Shown here piece after piece: positions 1 to 9,393 of a DNA stretch of 64,000 nt (the first letter of the stretch is position 1; each line of letters opens with the position of its first letter). Position numbers and translations under genes: made by a program. Source of the stretch: DAIQRJ01 sp963708795. Lineage in GTDB: Bacteria > Actinomycetota > Actinomycetes > Propionibacteriales > DAIQRJ01. The DNA is taken from assembly GCA_963708795.1 (NCBI GenBank), contig CAVPUH010000001.1, forward strand, positions 62,001-126,000. The letters are read 5' to 3'. Under the pieces are notes generated by a model. It had not been told where the DNA came from and made no database searches. It was given only the letters and a program-made list of their open reading frames with translations.

Positions 1-2
1 CG

Positions 3-53
3 GAGTTGTATCTCGTGCGCCGGCAGGCGCCCAGCGACCTCTACGGAGCCTGA
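3..53 (+). CDS. C-terminal end of an upstream gene (partial)
   Basis: An open frame enters from the left edge and ends at the TGA at 51-53; the last residues read ELYLVRRQAPSDLYGA. In many actinobacteria a class A penicillin-binding protein gene (ponA type) lies directly upstream of a metallophosphoesterase like the next gene, so this could be its tail. Sixteen residues are too few to show that, and the assignment is inference from gene order. Confidence 0.35.
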   Translation, partial: ELYLVRRQAPSDLYGA

Positions 54-70
54 CCTCACCACCGGTCGGT

Positions 71-1024
71 GTGCGGACGTGTGTCAGGCTGGCGCCTGTG
101 CAGACGGGGGGAGGACGGATCGCGGCGCGTGCTGTCGGCGGTGTCGCCCTCGCCGGAGCGGGAGTTCTCGCGTACTCCGCCGGCTACGAGGTGCGGGCGT
201 TCACGCTGCGTCGGGTGACCGTCCCGGTGCTGGCTCCCGGGTCCCCGTCGCTGCGCGTCCTGCAGATCTCCGACCTCCACCTGACGCCGGGCCAGCGCCG
301 GAAGGTCGAGTGGGTGCGTGGCCTCGCGACGCTCGAACCGGATCTCGTGCTCGACACCGGCGACAACATGTCCCACCTCGAGGCGTGGCCCGCCGTCCGG
401 GACGCGGTCGCACCGCTCTTCCGGTTTCCGGGTGCCTTCGTGATGGGGTCGAACGACTACACCGCGCCAATACCGCGGAACCCGTTGCGCTATCTCACCC
501 AGCGCCACAAGCCCGTCGATCCCCGGCCCCCTCGTGCCGATCTTGCGCTCCCGACCGAGGAGATGCGTCAGGCGTTCCTGGCCGCCGGTTGGGTCGACCT
601 CGACAACGCCCGGGCGACGCTCACGGTGGGCGGGAGGTCGATCGAGATGGTCGGGGTCGACGACCCGCACATCCGGCGCGATCGCTACGCCGACGTCGCC
701 GGCCCTCCGACGCCCACTGCGGACGCGGCGATCGCTGTCGCTCATGCGCCCTACCGTCGGGTGCTGGACGCGATGAGCGCCGACGGGTGGCCGCTGATCG
801 TCGCCGGCCACACCCACGGCGGCCAGGTCTGCATCCCGGGGTACGGCGCGCTCGTGACCAACTGCGACCTGGACACGAAACGGGTGAAGGGCTTGTCGCG
901 CTACGACGAGTCGTAGCTGCACGTCTCCGCCGGGCTCGGGACATCACGCTTCGCGCCGGTGCGTTTCGCCTGCCGTCCCGAGGCGACGTTGATGACGCTG
1001 GTGGCACGGTCGCGGGTTCGGTGA
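71..1024 (+). pseudogene. Calcineurin-like metallophosphoesterase interrupted by in-frame TAG
   Basis: Metallophosphoesterase of the membrane-anchored type, expected to hydrolyse a phosphoester near the membrane using two metal ions. A GTG start at 71 gives a hydrophobic N-terminal anchor (about residues 20-38), then the metal-site motifs in order: SDLH (67-70), GDN (97-99), GSND (126-129), AHAP (224-227) and GHTHGG (246-251). Translation stops at TAG 914-916 after 281 residues. The same frame continues for 35 more codons to TGA 1022-1024 with family-like sequence (LHVSAGLGTSRFAPVRF, then ACRPEATLMTLV). A TGG to TAG change would explain this, because the family usually has Trp here. All metal ligands lie before the stop, so a truncated enzyme might still fold. 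The alternatives are a nonsense mutation, a sequencing error or readthrough. Confidence 0.85.
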
Positions 1025-1125
1025 CGACCCACCCAGGTGGGCTGATTCGCACCACGCGGAAGCGATGGCTAGACTCACGCTTCGGTTCTCCGCGCATCGC
1101 ACCTCGGTGTGACGCTCGGGTCCAC

Positions 1126-1202
<77 letters not shown>

Positions 1203-1287
1203 CGCAACACGGCAGGTCAGAGGCCCTAGCGAGGGCTTCTGACTACTCGGCACGAATGGGCGGACAGCAGCAAAGTACAGCTGCGAG

Positions 1288-1428
1288 CTAGTTGAGTGAC
1301 TCCCCGAGCCGCCTCAGAGCGTCCCGAGTCCGGTCCGAAGACGCCTTCGCGTAGATCTCCATCGTGACCGCTTGGTCGGCGTGTCGCAGGACCCGCATGA
1401 TGACCCGTCGACCGGACTGCACGCTTGA
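1288..1428 (-). pseudogene. C-terminal remnant of a tyrosine recombinase (integrase)
   Basis: On the minus strand a 46-codon open segment ends at TAG 1288-1290. It holds the last part of a phage-type tyrosine integrase: VIMRVLRHADQAVTMEIYAK followed by ASSDRTRDALRRLGESLN. This matches the family pattern of a GH-type box (here RHAD) followed by the nucleophilic Tyr in MEIY. Upstream of an in-frame TGA (1429-1431) no further integrase sequence can be read, so the Arg and His-x-x-Arg portions are lost. Its place just beyond the tRNA-Pro 3' end is typical of an integrase adjoining attL. It is a scar of a lost element, not a working gene. Confidence 0.7.
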
Positions 1429-1859
1429 TCATCGACGCCCACACAGGCGTGCGTTGGCTGAGGGGGCGGCCACGCTGATCTACGGGCTCGCCGCGCCGTT
1501 CGTGGGGTTCGAGAACGAGCGAGCCACTGAGTGAGGCCCGATTTCGCTGTGGTCGTGCCGAGAAGTGCGACGAGCAGTCGGGCTGGCCGATCGTGGGCGA
1601 CGCCAAGGAGTACGAACACGTCGCTCGCGGATCGACGACCCCAGGCTTCTGAAGGGCTTCCTGCAAGGTCACGCTGGCGAGCCTGGCACCAACACGCAGG
1701 CACTCTCTTGACGCTCGCACGAAGGCACTGACGGCGCCGGTCCTGTGCGGACACGCTAGGCCATAGCCTGACTTGGTGATCGTCTCGTCGCTCGCGTAAT
1801 CTGCGGGAACGGCCTTCGGCTTTGATTGGCTGATTCAGCCCAGCTACTTGGAGGCGTTT
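1429..1859. other. Non-coding stretch beside the integration scar
   Basis: About 430 bases between the integrase remnant and the glycan operon. Short open stretches exist in several frames but none has a recognisable domain or ribosome-binding site. It is probably decayed element DNA plus the promoter region of the flippase operon. Confidence 0.4.
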
Positions 1860-3266
1860 GTGAGCGCTGCCGGTGGCCTGAAGCCAATTCGTCGCAACCG
1901 GTGGCGGCGACTCCCGGTTTGGCGGCCCGACCACGGCACGGTGCGCGTCGGCATCGGTCTGGTCGTCTTCGGTCTGACGTCCTACGTGTACTTGACCGTT
2001 GCCGCGCGTCAGCTCGCTCCGGACGACTTCGCGTCGGTCGCAGTCCTATGGTCCGTGGTCTACATCGTCGGACCTGGTGTCTTTCTGCCGTTCGAGCAGA
2101 ACCTCGGACGAGCGATCTCCTCCGCGCGGGCGGTCGGCCAGTCGAGTCGTGACACCGTCGTCAGGTCCGCGTCGATCGCGACGGTGGTGGCGGCGGGTCT
2201 CTGCCTCGTCACGCTGATCGCCGGCCAACCGCTCACTCGGGTGTTGTTCGGTGGATCGACCATAGTCCTGGTCGCGCTCGTGCTGAGCTACGCGGTGATG
2301 GCGTGGACGTATGTCTATCGAGGCGTTGTCGCCGGCAGTCGTCGATTCGGCTTGTACGGCGCGCAACTCGGGGCTGAGGGCGCCGTTCGGTTCGTGGGTT
2401 GCGCACTCTTCGTGTGGTGGGGAACGGCCGCGGTCGGGAGCTTCGCGCTCCTCATCCCGGTGGCACAAGCGCTGTCCCTTGTCGCCGTCGCTCGTCCCCA
2501 ACAGGTGTCGACGGCCGTGCGGGCCGAAAGCGTTGCTCCGGCCGATCCGGTCGACACCAAACCCGGCACGGTGGACTCCACGCAGGCGCCGATAGCGTGG
2601 TTGATCGTCGGAGCCCTACTCGCCCAGGTTCTCGTCAACGCTCCGCCTGTTCTTGCTCGCGTTCTGGCGCGATCCGACCCCGCGGTGGTCGGTCAACTTC
2701 AGGCCGGTCTGTTGCTCGCCCGCGTTCCGCTGTTCATGTTCGCCGCTATACAGGCCGTACTGCTCCCCTCGATGTCGGCACTCGTCGCGCGGCGGCAGCT
2801 CGTTGCCCTTCGTCGGCAGGTACGAGCGGTCAGCGCCGTGGTAGCCGTGGCAATGAGCGCAACGACCGTCCTGATGGCGCTGGTCGGAGCATCGATCGTG
2901 CAGATCCTGTTCGGTGACGGCTTTCAGCTTCCCGGCGTCACCATCGCGCTACTGACCGCCGGAACCGCCTTCTTCATGCTCGCCGGAGTCAGTTCCAGTG
3001 CCGTCCTGGCCATCGGGGGTTTCCGGGCTGCGGCCATGGCGTGGGGAGCGGGGGCGGCGGTGATGGTCGGGTTCACGCTCCTTCCGCTCGGCGTCGTCGC
3101 TCGATTGGTGGTCGGCTTCGCTGCCGGTTCGGCAGTGAGCTTCGCCTTGATGGCCGTGCTGGTTCATGCGTCCACGCGAGCACCGCGCAGAGCCGATGCC
3201 TCGACCCGGTCCGCCAGGCATCCGACTCATCGAAGTGACGTCCAACTGTCCGAAATGAGTGCCTGA
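1860..3266 (+). CDS. Polysaccharide flippase-like membrane protein (Wzx/MOP type)
   Basis: Predicted 468-residue integral membrane protein of the oligosaccharide/lipid flippase superfamily, expected to move lipid-linked glycans across the plasma membrane. It has about 12 hydrophobic segments spread over the whole length, separated by short Arg-rich loops, with a longer hydrophilic loop near the middle (about residues 215-245). The start is chosen as GTG 1860 because GGAGG lies at 1850-1854, five bases upstream; a TTG at 1848 is in frame but would overlap that site. The stop TGA shares one base with the ATG of the next glycosyltransferase, so it is first in a co-transcribed set. The family is inferred from topology and company; the substrate cannot be read. 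Confidence 0.8.
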   Translation: MSAAGGLKPIRRNRWRRLPVWRPDHGTVRVGIGLVVFGLTSYVYLTVAARQLAPDDFASVAVLWSVVYIVGPGVFLPFEQNLGRAISSARAVGQSSRDTVVRSASIATVVAAGLCLVTLIAGQPLTRVLFGGSTIVLVALVLSYAVMAWTYVYRGVVAGSRRFGLYGAQLGAEGAVRFVGCALFVWWGTAAVGSFALLIPVAQALSLVAVARPQQVSTAVRAESVAPADPVDTKPGTVDSTQAPIAWLIVGALLAQVLVNAPPVLARVLARSDPAVVGQLQAGLLLARVPLFMFAAIQAVLLPSMSALVARRQLVALRRQVRAVSAVVAVAMSATTVLMALVGASIVQILFGDGFQLPGVTIALLTAGTAFFMLAGVSSSAVLAIGGFRAAAMAWGAGAAVMVGFTLLPLGVVARLVVGFAAGSAVSFALMAVLVHASTRAPRRADASTRSARHPTHRSDVQLSEMSA

Positions 3267-4291
3267 TGTCCGACCACTCCTTGACGTCGGCTCTGCTCGT
3301 CGCGTACGGGCTCGAGCCGGAAATCGGCACCTGCCTTCGTGCGCTGCTGGATTCGACCGGGGTACAGCTCGAGATCATCGTGGTCGACAACGGGGACCGC
3401 TCCGGTGTTCTCGACCAGTTCGAGGGGTGTCCGCGCGTCCGGATCCTTCGACCTGGCAGGAACCTGGGTTTCGCGGCCGCTTGCAACCTGGCTGCGGCCA
3501 ACGCATCGGGAGAATTCCTCGTTCTCGTCAACCCCGACGCCATTGTCGCCGTGGATGCGATTGCCCACCTCGTCCGCGCGCTGGAGCGAGCCGAGGTGGG
3601 GATCGCCACGGCCAGCGTGCGTCTCGCCTCCGCCTCGGACACCATCAACAGCGTCGGCAACCCGGTCCACTATCTGGGCTTGGCGTGGGCTGGCGGATTC
3701 GGCGAGCCAGCCGCGTGGCACCAGACCCCGACCGAGGTAGCGAGTGCCAGCGGTGCGTGTTGCGCGATCACCGCCAACCTGTGGCGCGAGCTCGAAGGAT
3801 TCGACCCCCTGTACTTCGCCTACCATGAGGACGTCGATCTGAGCCTGCGGTGCTGGCAGCGCGGACGCTCGGTCGTGTTCGTTCCGGATGCGGTTGTCGT
3901 GCATCACTACGAGTTCGCGCGTAACGAGCTCAAGACCTATCTGCTCGAACGGAATCGACTGATCACGGTGCTGACGACGTATTCGGGGAAGACTCTGCTT
4001 GAACTCGCGATTCCGCTTGCTGTCCTCGAGGTCGTCATGATCTGTCACGCGGGGCTCGATGGCTGGTTGGGGGCCAAGTTGCGCGGCTATGGGTGGTTGC
4101 TGACGCATGTCCGGCCGCTCGCCCGCAGGCGTCGACACGTCCAGAGCGTCCGGACGCGAAGCGACCATGACCTCGCGCACTTGTATGCGATCACCTTCAC
4201 GCCGGCGAACGTCACCACTGGTCTGGGCACGGCGCTGGCGAATCGACTGTCCTGGGTCGGTGGCCTGGCGTTTCGGAGGTGGACGTCATGA
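3266..4291 (+). CDS. Family 2 glycosyltransferase (rhamnosyltransferase-like)
   Basis: A 341-residue GT-A fold glycosyltransferase, expected to add a sugar from a nucleotide donor to a lipid-linked acceptor at the inner membrane face. Visible motifs are the N-terminal strand with VVDNGD (about 40-45), RNLGFAAACNLA (about 66-77) typical of rhamnosyltransferase-type GT2 enzymes, the metal-site NPDA (about 91-94), the acceptor-side HEDVDLSLR (about 189-197) and a C-terminal hydrophobic segment (about 246-266). The ATG overlaps the flippase stop by one base, and the end overlaps the next start in ATGA, so translation is probably coupled. Confidence 0.9.
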   Translation: MSDHSLTSALLVAYGLEPEIGTCLRALLDSTGVQLEIIVVDNGDRSGVLDQFEGCPRVRILRPGRNLGFAAACNLAAANASGEFLVLVNPDAIVAVDAIAHLVRALERAEVGIATASVRLASASDTINSVGNPVHYLGLAWAGGFGEPAAWHQTPTEVASASGACCAITANLWRELEGFDPLYFAYHEDVDLSLRCWQRGRSVVFVPDAVVVHHYEFARNELKTYLLERNRLITVLTTYSGKTLLELAIPLAVLEVVMICHAGLDGWLGAKLRGYGWLLTHVRPLARRRRHVQSVRTRSDHDLAHLYAITFTPANVTTGLGTALANRLSWVGGLAFRRWTS

Positions 4292-5022
4292 CCAGGACGG
4301 TGCCGACGTTGGTGGTGATACCGGCGTACAACGAGGTGGCGTCGCTGCCTGGGGTGATTGCGGAGGTGCGGTCGGCGAGTCCGGACTTTCGGATCCTGGT
4401 CGTGGACGACGGGTCGCTGGACGCCACGAGCGCGGTCGCGGCCGCGTGTGATGCGGACGTTCTGAGGTTGCCGTTCAATCTCGGCGTCGGAGGTGCCCTC
4501 CGAGCCGGCTTCCGCTACGCGTCGCGTCAGGGGTACCAGCGCATGGTGCAGGTCGACGCGGACGGACAACACGACGCAGCCGAGATCGCACGGCTCCTCG
4601 AGCGGCTCGAGACGGCTGATCTCGTGGTGGGCGGTCGATTTGCCGGTCAGGGCGACTACCAGGTCGGGGGCACCAGACGGCTCGTGATGTCATTACTCGC
4701 TCGATCGCTCTCACGGCGAACACATGCCGAGTTGACCGACACGACCTCGGGTTTCCGCGCCTTCGGACCTCGGGCGATCGCCCTGTTCGCTCGCGACTAT
4801 CCGGCGGAGTACCTCGGCGACACCGTGGAGGCGCTGCTGATGGCCGGCCGGGCCCGACTGGTCGTGGTGCAAGTGCCGGTGGTGATGCGTCCTCGGGCCG
4901 GTGGGGTGCCGAGTCATTCAGCGTTGAAGTCCGCGGCGCTGCTGGCCCGGCTCGTGCCCGCGTTCGTGCTGCCGCCGCCGAAGTCCCGGCAGCTCGAGCA
5001 CGATCCGGTGTTTGAGCGATGA
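4288..5022 (+). CDS. Family 2 glycosyltransferase, polyprenyl-phosphate sugar synthase-like
   Basis: A 244-residue enzyme of the dolichol/polyprenyl-phosphate mannosyltransferase-like GT2 group, which makes lipid-phosphate sugars used as donors outside the membrane. Motifs are VIPAYNE near the N-terminus, VVDDGS, the metal-binding DADGQHD, and TDTTSGFRAF, which is characteristic of this subgroup. It lacks the C-terminal membrane pair found in some relatives. ATG 4288 is preferred over GTG 4279 because GGAGG at 4275-4279 is eight bases upstream and the GTG lies inside that site. The ATGA overlap with the preceding gene and the next ATGA overlap place it in the operon. It may supply the donor for the large membrane protein two genes on. 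Confidence 0.88.
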   Translation: MTRTVPTLVVIPAYNEVASLPGVIAEVRSASPDFRILVVDDGSLDATSAVAAACDADVLRLPFNLGVGGALRAGFRYASRQGYQRMVQVDADGQHDAAEIARLLERLETADLVVGGRFAGQGDYQVGGTRRLVMSLLARSLSRRTHAELTDTTSGFRAFGPRAIALFARDYPAEYLGDTVEALLMAGRARLVVVQVPVVMRPRAGGVPSHSALKSAALLARLVPAFVLPPPKSRQLEHDPVFER

Positions 5023-5375
5023 CGACCCAATGGTTGGCCGCCATCGCCGGGGCGGTCACGATCCTGGCGATGGTCGAACTGTTGCGCCGACATCACGTGA
5101 AGGAGAAGTACACGGTCCTGTGGTTCATCAGCGGGCTCGCGGTCGCAACACTGGCGATCTTCCCGAGTCTGCTCGACCTCCTCGCCGACGGGCTCGGTGT
5201 CCGATCGGGCCCGAACCTTCTCTTCCTTATCGCCGTGATCGCTCTCGGCCTGGTCTCGGTGCACCTGTCCGCCGAGGTGTCACAGCTCGAGGACCAGAAC
5301 CGCACTCTCGCCGAGGAGGTCGGGATGCTCAACCTCGCGATCACCCGAATCGAACGCCAGCTGGGAAAGCAGTGA
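5019..5375 (+). CDS. DUF2304 membrane protein
   Basis: A 118-residue protein with three hydrophobic segments (about 5-20, 33-52 and 69-85) and a C-terminal predicted coiled coil containing EVSQLEDQNRTLAEEV. This is the DUF2304 layout. Such proteins sit next to polyprenyl-phosphate glycosyltransferases in actinobacterial glycan loci and probably help anchor or regulate that enzyme, which is inference from gene order. It starts in an ATGA overlap with the glycosyltransferase and ends in a GTGA overlap with the next gene. Confidence 0.85.
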   Translation: MTTQWLAAIAGAVTILAMVELLRRHHVKEKYTVLWFISGLAVATLAIFPSLLDLLADGLGVRSGPNLLFLIAVIALGLVSVHLSAEVSQLEDQNRTLAEEVGMLNLAITRIERQLGKQ

Positions 5376-7471
5376 CGACCGTCCTCCCGCCCCGGACCAC
5401 GGCCAACGAGGAGCCGCCCGTCATCGGGGTCGACTCGGTGCGAGCGCGGTGGTCGCTGACCCTGGACGGGGCCGTGGCCGGCGCAGCCGCCGCGTTCGCC
5501 GTCTGGACCGTCCTCTACGAGATCGCGCTCGCGCTGGACCTCTCATCCGATCTCACCATCATCGGCTGGCTCGTGGTCGGCCTCCCGGCCGGCGTCGTCA
5601 CCGCCGTCGCCAACCGCGCACACGCCACCGAAGCCTCGGATCCACCGCTCGTTCACGAGTCGGATCCGAAAGCGGGGCTCGGGGGTTCGCGCTCCCGCCG
5701 TGGCCATGCGATCCGAGCCGCGGCCTTCCTCGCCATAGCCGCATCGGCGCCCCTACTGGCACTCGGCCGCGGATACGCATGGTCGGCCGGCTGGATCCTG
5801 GCGCTGCTCGCGCTGGCGTTGATCGCCGTCTCCTTCACCTATGGGACGGACGCCCGGGATGACAGCCCCATCGACGCACGGTCGGTGGGGCGTGTCCAGC
5901 TCCGCGTCCGAAGGAGCGACCTGGTCACGATGATCGTGAGTGTCGTGGTCTCGACCGCATCGTTGTTCATCTACCGCAGTTGGGACGACGACGCCTACTA
6001 CCTGAACTTCTCCACCTGGGTGACCGAGCGCGGCGGGTTCCCGTTACGCGACACGATGTTCAGCGATCAGGCGTACCCGACCACCTACGGCGGCGGCTAC
6101 CCGATCTCCTCGATCGAAGGCCTGATCGGCGCGTTGGCCCGTGTCCTCCACCTGGCCAGCGGCACCATGGCCTACCTCGTGGTCGCACCTCTGCTCGGGT
6201 TCGCATCGATCTGGGTCCTCGGCATGCTGGCCAGGACCTGGGCCCGGCATCGCTTCCTGCCCGTGTTCGCATGGTCCGCGCTGTTCGTGCTCGCTGGTGG
6301 CGGCGGGGTATACCGCGGATACTCGATTCGCCTCATCTGGGAAGGCAAAGCCGCGGCGGTGGCGATCCTGATGCCGCTCATCTGGGTCTACGCCACCCGA
6401 CTGGCCCGATCCCGCAGCTGGCACTGGGTCTTGATGCTCGGCATCGTCGGCGTCGCCTTCATCGGACTCACCTCGACCGCCGCCATCCTTGTCCCCGTCA
6501 TAGCCGTCTCCCTGGTGATCGCAGCCGCCGTACTGCACGAGCGGCGGCTCCTCTGGGGCGCCGTCGTCCTGTCGATCGGACCACTGCTCGGCGGCCTCGC
6601 CGTGGCCACCCTCTCGAGATCCGTCGGCGGACCGGCACCCACTGCCCCGACGCCATGGAACGCGCTGCGCCGGGCGTACGGCAACCCGCCCATCCTGCTC
6701 TGCCTCACCATCGCGGCCCTGCTGCTGGCTCCGCTCTTACTGCGCGGCCGATCACGCATCCTGGCCTGGAGCGCCGCGATCGTCCCGTTCGCGCTGCTCA
6801 CCCCGGGAGTGTTGACCCTCGGCAACGCCCTGACGCACTCCGGGCCCGTCGAGTGGCGGATGCTGCTCAGCCCACCCATGCCCACCCTGGTCGGCATCAC
6901 CGCCGCCGGGATCGTGCACCGGGCCATCACCCGCACCGGCAACCACCCCGCCAAGGTCGTTATCGCCACGCTGGGGACACTGGCCGGATGCGCCCTCCTC
7001 GTCTTCGCAGGAACCCCGCCGTGGGCGTCGCACCTGCACTTCGCCAGCCGACCTGTATGGAAGACACACGCCATCGGGCTGGCCAATGTCAAGGCGCTCG
7101 TCGCGACCGATCCGCCCCATGGACAACCGATTCTCATGCCCGCGGACGAAATGGCCGTCCTCTCCCTCTACACGGTCAGATGGCACGGCGTCGCGCCAAA
7201 ACGCTTCTACATCGCCGGTCTCGACGAGCCACCCGCCAACTCGAGCGCACGCCGAACCCTCGTCGACCTTGCCGAGATCAACCGGCCCAATCCCACCTAC
7301 GACGAGACCAAAGCCGCCCTCACACTGCTGAACGTCGGCACCGTCTGTCTGTCGGTGCACGACCACCGAGCCCAACGACTCGTGGAACGAGCAGGATTCG
7401 GCCCCTTTGCGAACGTTGGAACGCTGCGGTGTGCAACCCGTCCGTCGGCCGGCCAAGCGGCGGCCGGGTGA
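5372..7471 (+). CDS. Large multi-pass membrane protein, possible GT-C glycosyltransferase
   Basis: A 699-residue membrane protein starting at GTG 5372 in a GTGA overlap with the DUF2304 gene. At least 12 hydrophobic segments run through to about residue 560 and are followed by a soluble C-terminal part. The loop after the fourth or fifth segment carries acidic residues (YRSWDDDAYYLNFSTWV), as expected of GT-C enzymes that use polyprenyl-phosphate sugars on the outer face. With a polyprenyl-phosphate sugar synthase just upstream, a transferase acting on the exported glycan is the simplest reading, but no specific family is established. An unrelated membrane protein of unknown function remains possible. 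Confidence 0.75.
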   Translation: MTTVLPPRTTANEEPPVIGVDSVRARWSLTLDGAVAGAAAAFAVWTVLYEIALALDLSSDLTIIGWLVVGLPAGVVTAVANRAHATEASDPPLVHESDPKAGLGGSRSRRGHAIRAAAFLAIAASAPLLALGRGYAWSAGWILALLALALIAVSFTYGTDARDDSPIDARSVGRVQLRVRRSDLVTMIVSVVVSTASLFIYRSWDDDAYYLNFSTWVTERGGFPLRDTMFSDQAYPTTYGGGYPISSIEGLIGALARVLHLASGTMAYLVVAPLLGFASIWVLGMLARTWARHRFLPVFAWSALFVLAGGGGVYRGYSIRLIWEGKAAAVAILMPLIWVYATRLARSRSWHWVLMLGIVGVAFIGLTSTAAILVPVIAVSLVIAAAVLHERRLLWGAVVLSIGPLLGGLAVATLSRSVGGPAPTAPTPWNALRRAYGNPPILLCLTIAALLLAPLLLRGRSRILAWSAAIVPFALLTPGVLTLGNALTHSGPVEWRMLLSPPMPTLVGITAAGIVHRAITRTGNHPAKVVIATLGTLAGCALLVFAGTPPWASHLHFASRPVWKTHAIGLANVKALVATDPPHGQPILMPADEMAVLSLYTVRWHGVAPKRFYIAGLDEPPANSSARRTLVDLAEINRPNPTYDETKAALTLLNVGTVCLSVHDHRAQRLVERAGFGPFANVGTLRCATRPSAGQAAAG

Positions 7472-8363
7472 GTCCCTGCAGGCCCCGGTTGCCCGCCAGC
7501 GCCACCTCCACCAAGCGAACCACCCTAGGACTGTGCGCACCTCGCCGCGTCACGCGACGTACAGCACAGAAGCACAGCGGCACAGCGGCAACCCTGACGC
7601 CGATTGCCGAGCATCGATTTTCATCGTGACTCCGGCAGCCGCGAACACCGCGCATCGATGCTCCTCCCACTTCTTCGCAAGCAAGGATTTGAGGGTTCAC
7701 GTCCATTTCGCCTCGCCACACCGCCCGGCAACGGCAACGCAAGGTCGAACTGCCGGCGGAGCATGTCGTTGCGGGTCACACCCGTTGTCATCCGTGTCCG
7801 TCGTCGCCGGGCTGAACCGCTCCCGGTCATAGCCCGTCATCGGTGCCCTGCCCTTTGACCACCAGCCCGCCACCGCCGCCGACGCGGTCCAAACCCGGGC
7901 GCGGGACGGCGAAGACCGCGACGCACCCTGGACTCGGCATCTCTGGGGACGCTGTCGGGACGGGCTGACCGTCCGCGTTGCGAGGTGTCCCGGTCGCCGC
8001 TCGGAAGTCGACGACGGAGCGATGATGGGCGCTGGGTGTACCTGAGGCTGATTCAGACCTGAACCTTTCTCGACGGTGTCGGGACCAGGCGCTGACTGCC
8101 GTTGGATCGGCGCGGGTTTCGGGCCCCCGGTCGATCTCGTGGCGGTGTGTTCCATGGCGATCGTGGCGGTCCTGGCGGATCCTGTTCTTCACCGCAGAGA
8201 ATCCGTCCGGACAGGGATCGGGCACTGCGCGCGTTCCGGCGACGATCTCCACCGCTGCAACCGCGAATCCTGGGACTCCTTGACGCGGGAGAGGTCGCGC
8301 TCCATCGTGTACACATTCGGGTCGACCGGCCGCTCGGAACAACGAGAGGATATGTGAGACGCA
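7472..8363. other. Long intergenic stretch, no convincing gene
   Basis: Nearly 900 bases with only short overlapping open stretches, none preceded by a good ribosome-binding site or containing a known domain. Around 7685-7725 the plus strand has a GGGTTCACGTCC stretch reminiscent of a tRNA T-arm, but no cloverleaf can be built. It presumably includes the terminator of the glycan operon and the promoter of the next gene. Confidence 0.4.
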
Positions 8364-9062
8364 ATGGAGACAGATGACAACCTGATCGGCCGCCGAACTC
8401 TCATGATCGGTTCCGTTGCGTCGCTCGGACTCGGCCTCGGCGCCGCCGGCGCTCTCCCGGCCGAGGCGGCGGTGCGACCTCGTCGTCGCGCCGCCTTCGC
8501 GGTCTGGGATCCGATCACTGACAAGTCGACCACCGCGATGAGCCCGAAGCGGGTGACCATGCACATCGCCGTGACCAGAAGTGCTGACATCTATGGTCCG
8601 GGCAAGGGCCCGGGCGGCAGCTACGCCCACTTCTACAACCCGCGGTCCGGTGCTCCGCGCCAGCATCAGTACATGGATCGGCGGGCGGCCGCCGATCTCA
8701 ACGGGAACGCCAAGAGTATCTCTGTCGAGCATGCAGGGCTCGTCGGCGACAAGATGACCGACACCCAGTTGCGGAATCTCGCGAAGATCTTCGCCTGGGC
8801 CGTCATCCACTGCGGGGTGCCCAACCGGATCGCGACGGTGAACGACCTGAGCGGTCTGGCCTGGCACCGTCTCGGGATCGACGGCAACTTCGGGAAATTC
8901 GATCGCCACGACCGGACGACCTGGTGCCGCAAGCAGACCGGCGCGGTGTGGTCGAGCTCCAGCGGAAAGCTCTGCCCGACGGACAAGTTCATCCGCCAGA
9001 TCCCCACCGTCTACTCCAAGGCACAGTACTGGTTGAAGGAGTGGGGCGGCCGTCCGGGCTGA
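8364..9062 (+). CDS. Tat-exported N-acetylmuramoyl-alanine amidase-like protein
   Basis: A 232-residue protein with a twin-arginine signal: IGRRTLMIG, a hydrophobic stretch (about 14-30) and an Ala-rich cleavage region PAEAA. The mature part resembles the PGRP/amidase_2 fold that cleaves the amide bond between MurNAc and the peptide stem of peptidoglycan. Candidate zinc ligands are His in VTMHIAV, His in LAWHRLG and Cys in GKLCPTDKF, the usual His-His-Cys order. SISVEHAG matches the strand before the active site. It stands alone with long flanks and would act in the cell wall. Target specificity is unknown, and an endolysin-like or regulatory role is possible. Confidence 0.8.
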   Translation: METDDNLIGRRTLMIGSVASLGLGLGAAGALPAEAAVRPRRRAAFAVWDPITDKSTTAMSPKRVTMHIAVTRSADIYGPGKGPGGSYAHFYNPRSGAPRQHQYMDRRAAADLNGNAKSISVEHAGLVGDKMTDTQLRNLAKIFAWAVIHCGVPNRIATVNDLSGLAWHRLGIDGNFGKFDRHDRTTWCRKQTGAVWSSSSGKLCPTDKFIRQIPTVYSKAQYWLKEWGGRPG

Positions 9063-9393
9063 CCTCCCGAGGCCGTCCAATCCCAACCAAGAAGCCAGCC
9101 CCGAGCCCACGTCCTCCGACGCCGCAGCCAGGTCTCGGCGACAGCCCACAGCCGACGCCCTCAACGCACCGATCACTGTCGGATCGTCGCCCCGAGCAAG
9201 CCAGTGACCAATCCGCCCTCGACACACAACGGTCACCATGTCGCTGTCGGTGCAGCGACGACTGAGAAAGGCTGCGGACGTCAGTCCATATCCGCGGCCA
9301 GACGGCCTCCTGGTCAAGATCCGAACTCGACCAGAGCTCCTATACGCCTGGCTCGCTCGCTTCAGCATTGATTCCGACCCTGAGGGAGGGACC
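9063..9393. other. Intergenic region before the beta-helix gene
   Basis: About 330 bases. A frame open into the next gene begins at 9238, but its first 52 codons lack a ribosome site and a plausible signal sequence, so the region is treated as leader. No other gene is visible. Confidence 0.4.

Noticed and set aside
7685..7725. tRNA T-arm-like stretch GGGTTCACGTCC
   Set aside because: No acceptor, D or anticodon stems can be paired around it; it may be an old attachment-site remnant, but there is no second element to support that.
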